Below are positions 33,788 to 34,203 of a stretch of 34,203 nt of DNA, one piece after another (position 1 is the stretch's first letter; each line of letters opens with the position of its first letter). The translations under genes and the position numbers were made by a program. The stretch comes from Methanobacteriota archaeon (GTDB taxonomy: Archaea > Thermoplasmatota > Poseidoniia > Poseidoniales > Poseidoniaceae), in the NCBI GenBank assembly GCA_009937205.1, contig JAACCR010000136.1, positions 1-34,203 of the forward strand, in the 5' to 3' direction. The notes under the pieces are model-generated. The model did no database searches. It was not told the DNA's origin and saw nothing but the letters and a program-made list of their open reading frames with translations.

Positions 33788-34203
33788 ATGGCCAACAATA
33801 TGGTTCATGTATTAGAAACCGGAATAGAGATTTTATCAACTGAACACCCTCAGGGAAAACCTATGGTAAAGGGTTACAACATCATCAATGGGCAATTAAC
33901 CTCATCAAGTGATGGAGCAACTTTCACTTCCATAAACCCAGCAATATTGACAGACACTCTTGGAGAGTTCCCTCTATCGACTAAAGCGGATGTAAACGCT
34001 GCTTTGGATGCTGCGCATGCTGCCTTCCCAAGTTGGGCGGCGACACCTGCTCCAACACGCGGACAAATAATTGGAAACATGGGAAGACTCCTAATGGATA
34101 ACAAAGATGCTATTGTTGCACTTGAAACAAGAGAGATCGGAAAAACATTGAAAGAAGCCGCTGGATCTGTTCAAGAAGCGATTGATACCTGTTTGTTTTT
34201 CCA
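33788..34203 (+). CDS. Aldehyde dehydrogenase, N-terminal part (cut by window edge)
   Basis: 138 codons of an NAD(P)-dependent aldehyde dehydrogenase run to the right edge. The N-terminal ALDH pattern is clear: GYNIINGQLTSSSDGATF, SINPA, then LDAAHAAFPSWAATPAPTRGQII and a helix LLMDNKDAIVALETREIGKTLKEAAG followed by VQEAID. The last stretch resembles the piperideine-6-carboxylate/aminoadipate-semialdehyde branch (ALDH7 and bacterial Pcd), but the catalytic Cys and Glu lie beyond the window, so the substrate cannot be named. Three in-frame ATGs are close together (33788, 33800 and the one before VKGYN). No Shine-Dalgarno helps, so the start is uncertain. It is divergent from cdc48, with 174 bases between. 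Confidence 0.88.
   Translation, partial: MANNMVHVLETGIEILSTEHPQGKPMVKGYNIINGQLTSSSDGATFTSINPAILTDTLGEFPLSTKADVNAALDAAHAAFPSWAATPAPTRGQIIGNMGRLLMDNKDAIVALETREIGKTLKEAAGSVQEAIDTCLFF

Overview
The window looks like a piece of a marine, moderately AT-rich euryarchaeal genome, most likely Marine Group II (Candidatus Poseidoniales) or a near relative in Thermoplasmatota. This placement is inferred from gene content, not from a marker-gene search. The archaeal core includes a group II chaperonin (thermosome), Cdc48/VAT, the PyrB-PyrI aspartate carbamoyltransferase pair, a COG3199 NAD-kinase-like protein, an NcsA/CTU1-type tRNA thiolase, a PRC-barrel protein and mevalonate-pathway HMG-CoA synthase. 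These sit beside bacterial-looking DnaK, threonyl-tRNA synthetase, leucyl aminopeptidase and threonine dehydrogenase, a mix typical of that group. Genes are tightly packed. Many starts follow AGGTGA/GGTGA/GGAGG-type Shine-Dalgarno sequences. No rRNA, tRNA, CRISPR or insertion sequence was recognised.

Layout. 1-639 (-): a two-helix membrane protein cut by the left edge. 818-2305: leucyl aminopeptidase. 2505-6863: a protein-folding cluster of an Hsp20-like protein, DnaK and a thermosome subunit whose frame is broken only by one in-frame TAG. 6953-9577: HMG-CoA synthase and a convergent threonine dehydrogenase. 9707-12741: CTP synthase, a possible 31-aa membrane peptide and a convergent NAD-kinase-like gene. 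12847-18049: a disordered small protein, ThrRS and an 849-aa membrane/repeat protein. 18055-19481 (-): pyrB-pyrI, divergent from a 595-aa membrane/coiled-coil protein (19556-21343). 21349-22598 (-): a cysteine-rich 68-aa protein upstream of ncsA. 22599-22994: the longest non-coding stretch, with a promoter-like TATA and a set of mutually exclusive RNA helices. 22995-26816: a roadblock protein, a 1063-aa roadblock-like/coiled-coil protein and a small two-helix membrane protein. 26819-30920 (-): a three-gene membrane operon (DUF4350-like, DUF58, eight-helix protein). 31078-33613 (-): PRC-barrel and Cdc48. 33788 to the right edge: the start of an aldehyde dehydrogenase.

Functional themes are protein quality control (Hsp20-like, DnaK, thermosome, Cdc48, aminopeptidase), pyrimidine synthesis (PyrB, PyrI, PyrG), isoprenoid lipid synthesis (HMG-CoA synthase) and translation (ThrRS, NcsA). 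Several uncharacterised envelope or cytoskeleton-like modules are also present.

The observations most worth a second look are: (1) the in-frame amber codon in the thermosome gene, together with the absence of TAG as a stop in all 24 complete genes; (2) the roadblock/coiled-coil/membrane module behind a structured leader; (3) an NcsA-family protein that appears to lack the third cluster-binding cysteine and sits next to a cysteine-rich small protein; and (4) twin dyads between a TATA-like element and the start of the chaperone cluster.
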